Positions 41,850 through 49,815 of a stretch of DNA of 64,000 nucleotides are shown one piece after another. The DNA is from Micromonospora sp. NBC_01740 (lineage in GTDB: Bacteria; Actinomycetota; Actinomycetes; Mycobacteriales; Micromonosporaceae): assembly GCF_035920365.1 (NCBI RefSeq), contig NZ_CP109150.1:2046001-2110000 (forward strand), read 5' to 3'. The position numbers were made by a program, and so were the translations under genes. The notes beneath the pieces were generated by a model. The model saw nothing but the letters and a program-made list of their open reading frames with translations. It had not been told where the DNA came from and did no database searches. Within the stretch, counting starts at the first letter, position 1, and every line of letters starts with the position of its first letter.

Positions 41850-43112
41850 TCAATGTGACTCCCGTGGGCGCCGGGACTCGTCGGTCCCCGTCAGCCGGGC
41901 GGCCCGCAACTCCAGGTAGCGCTGCTCCGGCAGGCTCGTCGTCCCCCGGGCCGCAGCCAGGTACGCCGCCCGGGCCCGCTCCGGTTCGCCGGCCAGCTCC
42001 AGCAGGTGGGCGCGGACGGCGGCGAGCCGATGGTGCCCGGCCGTGCGGTCGTCGTCGTCGAGCGGGGCGAGCAGGGCCAGGCCGGCGCGGGGACCGTCCA
42101 CCATGGCCACCGCGACGGCCTGGTTCAGGGTGACCATCGGGCTCGGGGCGGTCCGGGCGAGCAGCCGGTAGAGCGCCAGGATCTGTCGCCAGTCGGTGCG
42201 TCCGGCGGACGGGGCCTCGGCGTGCACGGCGGCGATCGCCGCCTGGAGCTGGTACGGGCCGGGCGGTGACCAGGTCAACGCCTCGGTGACCAGCGCGGTC
42301 CCCTCGCCGATGGCCTCGTGGTCCCAGCGGTCGCGGTCCTGCTCGGCGAGCGGGACCAGCTCCCCGGCCGGCCCGGTGCGGGCGGCCCGGTGCGCGTCGG
42401 TGAGCAGCATCAACGCGAGCAGCCCGGTCACCTCGCCGTCGCCCGGGAGCAGCCGGTGCACCAGCCGGGCCAGCCGGATCGCCTCGGTGGTCAGGTCGGC
42501 CCGGTGCAGGTCCGGCCCGCTGGACGCGGTGTACCCCTCGTTGAAGATCAGGTAGAGCACCTGGAGCACGGCCCGTAGCCGCTCGTCCCGATCCCCGGGG
42601 GCGGGCATCGTGAACCGCGCCCCGGCGGCCTCGATCCGCTGCTTGGCCCGGCGGATGCGCTGGCTCATCGTCGCCTCGGGCACGAGGTACGCCCTCGCGA
42701 TCTGCGCGGTGGTGAGGCCGCCGACCGCCCGTAGCGTCAGCGCGACCTGGGCCGACCGGGCCAGCGCCGGATGGCAGCAGAGGAACAGCAGGGCCAGGGT
42801 GTCGTCCCCTGCCGGTGACTGTTCGTCGACGGCCGGCGCGTACGCCGGCTCGCGGGCGGCCAGCGCGGCCTCCCGGTTGCGCCGGGCACGCTCGCTGCGC
42901 CACTCGTCGGTCAGCCGGCGCGTGGCGACGGTGAGCAACCAGGCCCGGGGGTTGTCCGGCACGCCCTGTCGCGGCCACTGCACGGTGGCGGCGAGCAGCG
43001 CCTCCTGCACGGCGTCCTCGGCGGCGTCGAACTGGCCGTGCCGGCGGACGAGCAGGCCGAGGACCTGCGGCGCCAGGTCGCGCAGCAGGTCCTCCAGGTG
43101 GCCTCCGCTCAC
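41850..43112 (-). CDS. ECF sigma factor, ECF42-like, with C-terminal TPR-like extension
   Basis: A GTG start in a GTGA overlap with the preceding gene gives 420 residues. The first 180 residues contain sigma-70 regions 2 and 4 (AAEDAVQEALLAA and TTAQIARAYLVPEATMSQRI). The C-terminal 230 residues are DUF6596/TPR-like, with the conserved YLIFNEGY. This long sigma with a YCII neighbour is the ECF42 arrangement, which lacks a classic anti-sigma factor; the C-terminal part is thought to control the sigma. The signal and targets are unknown, but the YCII gene is usually the first target. Confidence 0.9.
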   Translation of the reverse strand: MSGGHLEDLLRDLAPQVLGLLVRRHGQFDAAEDAVQEALLAATVQWPRQGVPDNPRAWLLTVATRRLTDEWRSERARRNREAALAAREPAYAPAVDEQSPAGDDTLALLFLCCHPALARSAQVALTLRAVGGLTTAQIARAYLVPEATMSQRIRRAKQRIEAAGARFTMPAPGDRDERLRAVLQVLYLIFNEGYTASSGPDLHRADLTTEAIRLARLVHRLLPGDGEVTGLLALMLLTDAHRAARTGPAGELVPLAEQDRDRWDHEAIGEGTALVTEALTWSPPGPYQLQAAIAAVHAEAPSAGRTDWRQILALYRLLARTAPSPMVTLNQAVAVAMVDGPRAGLALLAPLDDDDRTAGHHRLAAVRAHLLELAGEPERARAAYLAAARGTTSLPEQRYLELRAARLTGTDESRRPRESH

Positions 43113-43477
43113 ATTTCCGTCCCGGCCTCATCCATGATCGCCCGCACCTCCAGCACGCCGAAGCCCCGCCGCACGTCCGGCCAGCTGGCGGCGATCTCGG
43201 CGGCCCGCTCGGGACTGTCGCAGTCGACCATCAGGTAGCCGGCGAACTGTTCCTTGCTCTCCATGTACGGCCCGTCGGTCACCTCCGGCCGGTCACCGGC
43301 CAGCCGGACCGTACGCGCCTGCGACGGGTCGGCCAGGGCCTGGCCGCCGAGGAACTCGCCCGACTCGGTCAGTTCCCGCATGAGCTCGTCGACCTCGCCG
43401 AAGAGCGCGCTGCGCTCCTGCTCCGACAGCCCGTCCACGAACCCCGGGCGGTTCCAGATCAGCAGCATGTACTTCAT
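43109..43477 (-). CDS. YCII-related (DGPF) protein
   Basis: The ATG at 43477 follows GAGGAGCACC. The 122-residue protein is a ferredoxin-like YCII domain: MKYMLLIWN, then the central DGPYMESKEQ (the DGPF motif) and the terminal GVLEVRAIMD. The stop overlaps the sigma start by four bases, ensuring coupled translation. Its biochemical activity is unknown. It forms a two-gene operon with the ECF42-like sigma factor. Confidence 0.9.
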   Translation of the reverse strand: MKYMLLIWNRPGFVDGLSEQERSALFGEVDELMRELTESGEFLGGQALADPSQARTVRLAGDRPEVTDGPYMESKEQFAGYLMVDCDSPERAAEIAASWPDVRRGFGVLEVRAIMDEAGTEM

Positions 43478-43575
43478 CGGGTGCTCCTCGTTTCCTCGGC
43501 CGAGCCCATGGTGGCGCGTTTCCGGTGAGGGGTCGGAGCCGACCCGCCGGTTCCGACAGCCGGCGGTACGGAATC

Positions 43576-44814
43576 TCAGCGCCGGCCGCGTACCTGGCGC
43601 TTCGGGGCGGGGCCGGCGCCGAGCGAGGCGCGGTCGGCGGCGGAGGTGCCCGACGACCAGCCCTCGGCGTCGCGCACCGTGAGCCGCCCCCGGACGACGC
43701 CGGGGAAGAGCGTGTCGAGGCGTTCGCGTACCGCCTCGGCGCGGGTGGCGAGCACCGGCAGCAGCCGTTCCGGCCCGGCCTGCGCCGTCGCCTCCCGGTC
43801 GGCCGCGTCCGTGGCGGCCCGCAGCCGCTCGCCGATCCGCAGCGCGAAGGCGTTGAGGAAGGACTCGTCGTAGTTCCGGGTCCGCCGGCCGGTGCTCCTG
43901 GCCCGCCGTTCCCCCCGGCCGCGCAGCATCGCGGTGGTGGCCTGCACCAGCAGCGAGGTGTAGAGCAGCTCGACCGCCTCCAGGTCGGCCGGCCAGCCCA
44001 GCACGGTAGTGAAGCCGAGGTCGTCGGACCAGACGGCCTCGCAGCGGTTCGCCGCCGCCACCTCCTGCGCCAGCAGCGCCTTCGCGCCCGCGTACGGGGG
44101 CTCGGTGCCGAGGCGCATCCCGCCGGGCCGGTCGGCGGGCTCGGCGACGCCCGCCAGCAGCGCCTGGTCGATGCTGTGCCGGGCGATCAGCTCCTGGGCC
44201 TTGCCGGTCAGCGCCTCCGCCTCGGCCGGGTAGGTGGTCGACTCCGCCTTGGCCAGCAGCGCCCGCACCCGGTCGAGCATCCGGGAGCCGCTGCCCGACC
44301 CGCCGCGCGCGACGGCCGTACCGGGCGCGCCGGGCGGCGGGCGCAGCACGGCGATCGGCGGGAGCCCCTCGACCAGGGCCAGCGCGTCGACCGCCGCCCG
44401 CAGCGCGGTGAACCGGTCGCACCCGACGCGGGTGGACCAGGCGGCCAGGTGGCTCTCGCCGGCGTCCCACCACACCCCGGCGCCCAGGTCGCGCAGCTGG
44501 TCGTCCCACCACGGCGGCACCGGGTCGGTCAGCTCGCGGCGCTGCGCGGCGAGCGCGTCGGTGACCAGCCCGGCCGCCCGGGGGTCGAGCCGGCGGGCGG
44601 CGAGCCGGCCGAGGTCCACCGGCTGCCAGCCGTGCTGGGCCAGCCGCCCCACGCCCCGCGCCAGGCGGCGCAGGAGCGCGGCGTCCACCGCCGCCGCGCC
44701 GTCCGCGGCGCCCGTCCCGATCATCAGCCGGTCCAGCTGCCGCTCCGCGAGGCGTACGTCGGTGCCGCGTACCGCCGCGAGCGCGTCGTTGACCAGTTCC
44801 TCGGCGTCCGGCAC
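43576..44814 (-). CDS. DUF2786 domain protein
   Basis: The GTG at 44814 follows AGGAGGACACGG; the open frame extends upstream without a ribosome site. The 412-residue protein begins with a long helical region (1-150), followed by the DUF2786 core (RVRALLAKAESTTYPAEAEA, about 186-230) with a SID-like helix, and a second helical part with AVWSDDLGFTTVLGW. A basic tail ends the protein. DUF2786 function is unknown. It is a single gene, divergent from the DUF2243/CtaG pair. Confidence 0.8.
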   Translation of the reverse strand: MPDAEELVNDALAAVRGTDVRLAERQLDRLMIGTGAADGAAAVDAALLRRLARGVGRLAQHGWQPVDLGRLAARRLDPRAAGLVTDALAAQRRELTDPVPPWWDDQLRDLGAGVWWDAGESHLAAWSTRVGCDRFTALRAAVDALALVEGLPPIAVLRPPPGAPGTAVARGGSGSGSRMLDRVRALLAKAESTTYPAEAEALTGKAQELIARHSIDQALLAGVAEPADRPGGMRLGTEPPYAGAKALLAQEVAAANRCEAVWSDDLGFTTVLGWPADLEAVELLYTSLLVQATTAMLRGRGERRARSTGRRTRNYDESFLNAFALRIGERLRAATDAADREATAQAGPERLLPVLATRAEAVRERLDTLFPGVVRGRLTVRDAEGWSSGTSAADRASLGAGPAPKRQVRGRR

Positions 44815-44966
44815 GGCCGTGTCCTCCTGGGGTCTGCTTCTTCCGCGCCGGGAAACGATCGTCGCCCGCCCGCCGAAGGTACCGCCGGGTCCGCGCGCCG
44901 TCCGCCGGTCGTGACCCGTGCCACCGGAAGGCCCCGGCCCGGCCGTCCCGTCAACGGGGAACTTCC

Positions 44967-44991
44967 GCATGGTTCGGCCGGTCCTGGGTAG
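44967..44991 (+). promoter_or_regulatory. Candidate stress-sigma promoter for the DUF2243 gene
   Basis: GCAT (44967-44970), 15 bases and GGGTAG (44986-44991), ending 32 bases before the start codon. GNNT is a weak half site, so this is suggestive only. Confidence 0.35.
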
Positions 44992-45023
44992 TTCGGGGGT
45001 GGCGAGCGATGCGAGGTGGTGAG

Positions 45024-45509
45024 ATGGCGGGATCGCGGTTTTCGGGCAACGGCTCCGGCGCACCTGATCTTCGCCGGTCGGTCCTCGCCGCCGCGGTCAT
45101 CGGGGTGGCGGTGATGGCCGCCGTCGACGAGATCGTCTTCCACCAGATCCTCGGCTGGCACCACTTCTACGACCGGTCCACCCTCTCCGTCGGGCTGCTC
45201 TCCGACGGGCTGCTGCACTCGGCCGAGCTGCTCGCCCTGGTCGGCGGCTTCTTCTGGTTCGCCGACCTGCGCCGCCGGGGCGCCCTGGTGCCCCGGGCCG
45301 CCTGGGGCGGGTTCCTGCTCGGCGCGGGGGCGTTCCAGCTCTTCGACGGGATCGTCGACCACAAGGTGCTGCGGCTGCACCAGATCCGCTACGGGGTGCA
45401 CCTGCTCCCGTACGACGTGGTGTGGAACGTGGCGGCGGTGGCGCTGCTGCTGCTCGGCGCGTGGGTGACCTGGCGGGTGCGGTCCCGCTCCGGCCGCGAC
45501 GCCCGGTGA
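45024..45509 (+). CDS. DUF2243 membrane protein
   Basis: The ATG at 45024 follows GAGGTGGTGAG; an earlier ATG at 45009 is less well placed. The 161-residue protein has four membrane helices and conserved His in FHQILGWHHFYDR, LLHSAELLAL and DHKVLRLHQIR, the DUF2243 pattern. It overlaps the next gene by four bases (GTGA), so it works with the CtaG-like protein, probably in cytochrome oxidase copper insertion or membrane metal handling. That link is inference from coupling. Confidence 0.85.
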   Translation: MAGSRFSGNGSGAPDLRRSVLAAAVIGVAVMAAVDEIVFHQILGWHHFYDRSTLSVGLLSDGLLHSAELLALVGGFFWFADLRRRGALVPRAAWGGFLLGAGAFQLFDGIVDHKVLRLHQIRYGVHLLPYDVVWNVAAVALLLLGAWVTWRVRSRSGRDAR

Positions 45510-46363
45510 CGGCGCTCGCGCACACCGGTGCCGCCGCGGGGCCCGCCCCGCTGCCGCTCGCGGCGGTCGCGTTGCTCGCCGCCGGCTACCTGCTGGCCGT
45601 GTCCCGGGACGGGCGCGGCTGGCGTCGCCGGCGTACGGTCGCCTGGCTGGCCGGCTGCGGGGTGCTCGCGGTCGCCCTCGGCCCGCTGGCGGGCGGGCCC
45701 GGCGACCCGCGCGTGCACATGGCCCAGCATGTGCTGCTGGGCATGGTCGCGCCGCTCGCGCTGGCCCTCGGCGCGCCGGTGACCCTGCTGCTGCGGGTCG
45801 TGCCGCCGGCGGCCGGCCGCCGGGTGGGCCGGTTCCTGCGGGCCAGGCCGGTGCACGTGCTCGCCCATCCGGTGACGGCGGGGCTGCTCACCACCGGCGG
45901 GCTGGCGCTGGTGCTGCTCACGCCGCTCTACGCGGCGGCCGAGCGGAACCCGGTGCTGCACCACGCCCTGCACGTGCACTACGTGGTCGCCGGCTACCTG
46001 TTCGCCTGGTCGGTGGCCGGCCCGGACCCGGCGCCGCGCCGGCCGGGCCCGGCGGTGCGGGTTGGCGCCCTGCTCGCGGCGGGGGCCGGGCACGCCGTGC
46101 TGGCCAAGTACCTCTACGCGCACGCCGCCACCCTCCCGCCCGGGCTGCCCGAGCGGGACATCGACGCGCTGCGCGCGGCGGCCCGGTTCATGTACTACGG
46201 CGGCGACGTCGCCGAACTGCTGCTCGCCACCGCCCTCTTCGCGGCCTGGTACCACCGGCGTCGGCCCCGCCGACCGGCACCCGCCGCCGGCGCGGGCCCG
46301 CCCGCAGTCGAGGCCGTCCCGGTCAGCCGGTGTACGCCTTCCCGGCCGTCAGCCGGAGCGTGA
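45506..46363 (+). CDS. Cytochrome c oxidase assembly protein CtaG-like
   Basis: A GTG in the GTGA overlap starts 285 residues with about seven membrane helices. His-rich motifs HMAQHVLLGM and HHALHVHYVVAGYLF match the caa3-type CtaG family (PF09678), which is needed for copper insertion into cytochrome c oxidase. It lies downstream of the DUF2243 gene. Its last 41 bases overlap the end of the convergent MEDS-HATPase gene. Confidence 0.9.
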   Translation: MTALAHTGAAAGPAPLPLAAVALLAAGYLLAVSRDGRGWRRRRTVAWLAGCGVLAVALGPLAGGPGDPRVHMAQHVLLGMVAPLALALGAPVTLLLRVVPPAAGRRVGRFLRARPVHVLAHPVTAGLLTTGGLALVLLTPLYAAAERNPVLHHALHVHYVVAGYLFAWSVAGPDPAPRRPGPAVRVGALLAAGAGHAVLAKYLYAHAATLPPGLPERDIDALRAAARFMYYGGDVAELLLATALFAAWYHRRRPRRPAPAAGAGPPAVEAVPVSRCTPSRPSAGA

Positions 46364-47282
46364 ACCCGGTGTCGTCGCGCTGCCAGGTGACGTGGTTGCA
46401 GGACTGGTAGGTGATCCAGAGGCCGAGCCCGCCGGGGGCGCCGTCGGACACGGGGAGCAGCCCGCAGAACGGATCGCCCGGCCCGTCGCCGCCGTCGCTG
46501 ACCGTCGCCACGATGCGGTCGTCGCCGGCCCACACGCGCAGTCGGACCGGCGGCCTGCCGTGGCGCAGCGCGTTGGTGACGATCTCGCTCACCGCGACGA
46601 CCAGATCCTCCACGTCGTCGTCCGGCACCTGGCCCTGGTCGGCCTTGTGCACGGCGGCGCGCGCCTCGGCCGCCGTCGGGTCCGTCAGCTCCATGGCCGG
46701 CGGCTGCGCCTGGAGGGGGTCGGGCACGACCCGGCGGCCCTGCCGCAGGAATTCCCTCGGCGGCGTCCAGGTCGGGCTGGGCACGTGCCGCCCGTCGGGG
46801 GTGGCGAACCGGGGGTGCGTCCGGGCCACGTCCGCCAGCACCTCCGGCGGCGTGATCCGGGTGTCGTACGCGCACATGCTCCACAGCGGGAAGTCGTCGT
46901 ACGCGTGGTTTATCGCCGACTCGTAGCGGGCCCACCAGTCCCAGGTCGCGCCGAACGAGACCGAGGGCACCTCACCGATGATCCGGATCTGCCCGGCGCC
47001 GGCGGCCACCTGCTCGGCGAGGAGCTGGCGGTAGGAGCGGATGGCGGCGGCGGGCCGGGCGTAGACGTCGCCGCCGGGCAGGAACTCGACCCCGGAACCG
47101 GCCGGCAGCGCCGAGCGGACCAGCCCGCCGGTGCGCTCGCCCAGGGCCACGAAGGTCGGCTCGCCCGCCTCGACGCCGCCGAGCAGGAACGGCACCGCCA
47201 CGGCGAGCAGCTCGTCGTCGGAGTCGTAGCGCACGGCCTCGTGGTAGTAGCCGTGGTGCTGGGCGGCCGCACCCGTCCTCAT
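46323..47282 (-). CDS. MEDS-domain sensor with HATPase (anti-sigma kinase-like) domain
   Basis: The 319-residue protein has an N-terminal MEDS domain (about 15-180, with AVPFLLGGVEAGEP and SMCAYDTRI) and a C-terminal GHKL ATPase domain (200-310) with N-box VSEIVTNALRHG, DGGDG and G-box GGLGLW. It lacks a His phosphoacceptor, so it resembles RsbW-type kinases rather than sensor histidine kinases. MEDS domains are thought to sense small molecules. The gene overlaps the upstream MEDS-STAS gene by four bases. A partner-switching pair is inferred. Confidence 0.88.
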   Translation of the reverse strand: MRTGAAAQHHGYYHEAVRYDSDDELLAVAVPFLLGGVEAGEPTFVALGERTGGLVRSALPAGSGVEFLPGGDVYARPAAAIRSYRQLLAEQVAAGAGQIRIIGEVPSVSFGATWDWWARYESAINHAYDDFPLWSMCAYDTRITPPEVLADVARTHPRFATPDGRHVPSPTWTPPREFLRQGRRVVPDPLQAQPPAMELTDPTAAEARAAVHKADQGQVPDDDVEDLVVAVSEIVTNALRHGRPPVRLRVWAGDDRIVATVSDGGDGPGDPFCGLLPVSDGAPGGLGLWITYQSCNHVTWQRDDTGFTLRLTAGKAYTG

Positions 47283-48112
47283 GGCGTGACCTCCACCCGC
47301 ACGCCGGGCAGGTCCAGCAGCTCCACCAGGCGGGCCGCGGCCGAGCGGGGGGTGCGCAGCACGGCGGTCGCGCCGCGGCGGTGCGCGTACTCGGCCAGGT
47401 GGGTCAGGGCGCGGTGGTCCACGAAACGCAGGCCGGCCGCCGACAGCACCAGCTCACCGTCGGTGGGCCGCAGGTCGGCGCGGTCCAGGGCGGTGCGGAA
47501 CAGGTCGTGGTTCGACATGTCCAGCTCGCCGGCGAGCGCGGCGTGCCCGTCGGCGGGCGCCACGGCGTACAACTGGAACAGCAGGTCCTCGACGTTGGTC
47601 CGCGGGTGCATGCAGGCCAGCTCGGTGACCGCCCGGTCGCCCAGCTTCACCCGGTGGTAGGCGCACATGGCCTTGAACGGCCGGGTGCGCATGTAGCGGT
47701 CGATCTGGTGCTCGTAGCGGGTGAAGACGTCGAGCTGGGCCGGGGTGCGGACGAGTTCGGTGGCCTCCGCGACCACGCGTAGGCCGGTGTGGCCGGCGGC
47801 CAGCGCCTCGTCCGTGGCGGCCGCGTAGGCGGCGACCTGCGTCGCCGGGTCGACGACCTGGTCGGGCGAGTAGGTCGAGACCAGGGGGACCACCGCGGCG
47901 GCGCCCCGGCGCTCCGCGTCGGTGAAACTCGGCAGCGCGTGCAGCCGCTCGGCCACCAGGTCCGAGGGGCGCGGTGTCACGTACCAGAAGCGCTCGCCGG
48001 CCGCGAGGCCCGCGGCGAGGTGGCGCTCCGCCTGGTCGGCGAGGGATTCCAGGTCGTCGTACGACCAGCAGATGTGACTGCCCGGCGCGGTCCGCCGTTC
48101 GCTGTTGATCAT
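47279..48112 (-). CDS. MEDS-domain protein with STAS domain
   Basis: The 277-residue protein has an N-terminal MEDS domain (about 10-180, beginning HICWSYDDLESL and containing FKAMCAYHRVKLG) and a C-terminal STAS fold (about 185-277) with ELDMSNHDLF and GLRFVDHRAL. The usual STAS phosphorylation Ser/Thr would sit at about the Asp-His of FVDH; here the residue is not Ser, so phospho-switching may be lost or relocated. It overlaps the MEDS-HATPase gene by four bases. The pair would form a sensor/anti-anti-sigma module. Confidence 0.87.
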   Translation of the reverse strand: MINSERRTAPGSHICWSYDDLESLADQAERHLAAGLAAGERFWYVTPRPSDLVAERLHALPSFTDAERRGAAAVVPLVSTYSPDQVVDPATQVAAYAAATDEALAAGHTGLRVVAEATELVRTPAQLDVFTRYEHQIDRYMRTRPFKAMCAYHRVKLGDRAVTELACMHPRTNVEDLLFQLYAVAPADGHAALAGELDMSNHDLFRTALDRADLRPTDGELVLSAAGLRFVDHRALTHLAEYAHRRGATAVLRTPRSAAARLVELLDLPGVRVEVTP

Positions 48113-48280
48113 GCTGGTCGCCTCACGCTGACCAGTGTAGGCCGCCTCGGAACGGGCACCGGGTCCGCGACCTGCCGGGACGCCGGGGGCGGATGCTTTC
48201 GACCGGTTCGCCGCCCGACGGTGGGCCGGCCGGCCGTTCCGCCCCCCGGGGGCTGCGCCGCCGCGCCGGCCGGTGCCCGG

Positions 48281-48736
48281 TCAGGCGCTCCGCGCGCCAC
48301 TGAGGCGCTCGGTGCGGGGAAAGGACGCCCAGATGTTCTTGGTGGTGCCCGTGGCGTACCAGCCGACGTCGAGGGAGAGGGCGCGGGCCAGCTCCAGGCC
48401 GCGCCCGCCGTCGCCGACGGGCCGGGCCTCGGCGAGCTGCGGCAGGGACCCCAGGTCGTGGTCGGCGACGTCGAGGATGAGGCAGTCGTCGGTCGCGAGC
48501 AGCCGGACGATGGTCGGCGGGATCCCGTGGCGCAGGGCGTTCGTCGCCAGCTCCGTGGCGATCAGCGCGACGAGCTCGGGAACCTCCTCCAGGGCCTCGC
48601 CCTCCCCGAGCACGTCGCCGGTCAGTTCCTCGTGCAGGGACGCCCGCAGGGCACGCAGGTCCACCGCCTCCTGCAACGTCCACCGCCGCAGCTCAACGGC
48701 CTGCGGCGGGGGTGTGGAACTGCTCAGCTGGCCCAT
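48281..48736 (-). CDS. RsbW-like anti-sigma kinase (HATPase)
   Basis: The 151-residue protein is a single GHKL domain with N-box ALIATELATNALRHG, VADHDLG, and G-box DGGRGLELARAL. This is the RsbW/SpoIIAB type, which phosphorylates anti-anti-sigma partners and binds sigma factors. It lies 168 bases downstream of the yidD-side region and upstream of the MEDS pair in the same orientation, so the three proteins may form one signalling cluster, although the gap leaves room for separate transcription. Confidence 0.87.
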   Translation of the reverse strand: MGQLSSSTPPPQAVELRRWTLQEAVDLRALRASLHEELTGDVLGEGEALEEVPELVALIATELATNALRHGIPPTIVRLLATDDCLILDVADHDLGSLPQLAEARPVGDGGRGLELARALSLDVGWYATGTTKNIWASFPRTERLSGARSA

Positions 48737-48745
48737 GGTCTCGTT

Positions 48746-49162
48746 CTACCCGATCTCCGGCCGGCTCACTCCAGGGCTCATCGGTCGGCGCACCGGATCG
48801 TGGGTGCCCCGGGGCACCCCCGGGCGGCAGCGACGCACCCGCTCGGCGGCCATCCGTCCGCCCACCGCCAACCCGTGCCGTTCCACCGCCGTCAACCCGT
48901 ACGCCCCGCAGGTCGGCGTGAAGCGGCACCGTCCCGGCCAGTGCGGCGACAGCCACCGGCGGTAGCCCCGGATCGCCGCCACCCCCGCCCGGTCCAGCAC
49001 CGGCGCCCGGGTCGCCGCCGCCGTCGCCGCGCCGAGCGTCAGCAGGGTCGAGAACAGCCCCAGGTCGCAGCAGTCGCAGCAGCCGTCGGGGTTCTTCGAC
49101 TTCGACATGAGCCGTTGCTGCCGGCGGTTCTCGCGGGCCGTCTCCCGGAGGCGTCTGAACAT
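48746..49162 (-). CDS. yidD: Membrane protein insertion efficiency factor YidD, with N-terminal extension
   Basis: The ATG at 49162 has a weak upstream site, so the start is uncertain; another ATG lies 18 codons later. The C-terminal half is a typical YidD (YRRWLSPHWPGRCRFTPTCGAYG, quoted in part as RCRFTPTCGAYG) with three Cys. The first 60 residues form an extension containing CCDCC (28-32) and a hydrophobic stretch. YidD assists insertion with YidC. Normal YidD sits beside rnpA, but here it stands apart, next to the RsbW-like gene with a nine-base gap. Confidence 0.85.
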   Translation of the reverse strand: MFRRLRETARENRRQQRLMSKSKNPDGCCDCCDLGLFSTLLTLGAATAAATRAPVLDRAGVAAIRGYRRWLSPHWPGRCRFTPTCGAYGLTAVERHGLAVGGRMAAERVRRCRPGVPRGTHDPVRRPMSPGVSRPEIG

Positions 49163-49339
49163 CACGGTCCGATCATCGGCCAATGCGACGCCCGACGCGT
49201 TGTCGCCCCCGGAGCCGACCGGCCGGTGGGACCCGGAAGCGGTGTCGCCCCGGACGCGGTATCGACCGGTACCGCCGCGGGCCGCATGCCGGGCGACGGT
49301 CGCGGGTAGTGCACAGGCAATGACCGAGAGGAGAACGCC

Positions 49340-49747
49340 GTGCCAAGCACCACGATGCCGATGCTCGAGACGTACCCGAAGTCGATCAACCTGGACCGGG
49401 CCAAGCTGGCCGCCGTCGTCGAGGCGCTCAACACCTGCGCCCAGGCGTGCACCGCCTGCGCCGACGCCTGCCTGAGCGAGGACATGGTCGCCGAGCTGAC
49501 GAAGTGCGTACGGACGAACCTGGACTGCGCGGACATCTGCACGACGACCGCCCGGGTGTTGTCCCGGCACACCGGCTACGACGCCAACATCACCCGCACG
49601 CTGCTGGAGGCGTGCGCCACCGCCTGCAAGTCCTGCGGCGACGAGTGCGCCGGCCACGCGGGCATGCACGAGCACTGCCGGATCTGCGCCGAGGCCTGCC
49701 GCGCGTGCGAGCGGGCCTGCCGGGACCTGCTCGCCACCATGAGCTGA
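49340..49747 (+). CDS. Cys-rich four-helix copper-storage protein (Csp-like, DUF326)
   Basis: A GTG start with GAGAGGAGAACGCC gives 135 residues. Sixteen Cys are arranged as repeated CxxxC and CxxC units on four helices (CAQACTACADAC; CADIC; CATACKSCGDEC; CRICAEACRACERAC). This matches the four-helix-bundle copper-storage proteins, which load many Cu(I) ions inside the bundle. No signal peptide is present, so it is cytosolic, like Csp3. It belongs to the copper region but lacks a visible CsoR-like box. Confidence 0.9.
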   Translation: MPSTTMPMLETYPKSINLDRAKLAAVVEALNTCAQACTACADACLSEDMVAELTKCVRTNLDCADICTTTARVLSRHTGYDANITRTLLEACATACKSCGDECAGHAGMHEHCRICAEACRACERACRDLLATMS

Positions 49748-49761
49748 CCGTCCCCGGAGGA

Positions 49762-49799
49762 CACGGCGCCGGCATCCCGCGTGGGGTGCCGGCGCCGTG
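49762..49799. terminator. Convergent hairpin terminator
   Basis: CACGGCGCCGGCA (49762-49774) pairs perfectly with TGCCGGCGCCGTG (49787-49799); the stem extends inward through wobble pairs. It lies between the Csp-like gene and the convergent royal-jelly-type gene. Confidence 0.7.
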
Positions 49800-49815
49800 C
49801 CGTCAGCGGCGATGG

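Noticed and set aside
47279..48112. MEDS-STAS protein as a diguanylate- or methanol-related enzyme (DcmR name)
   Set aside because: MEDS is a sensing domain only; there is no GGDEF, EAL or methyltransferase motif and no methylotrophy gene nearby.
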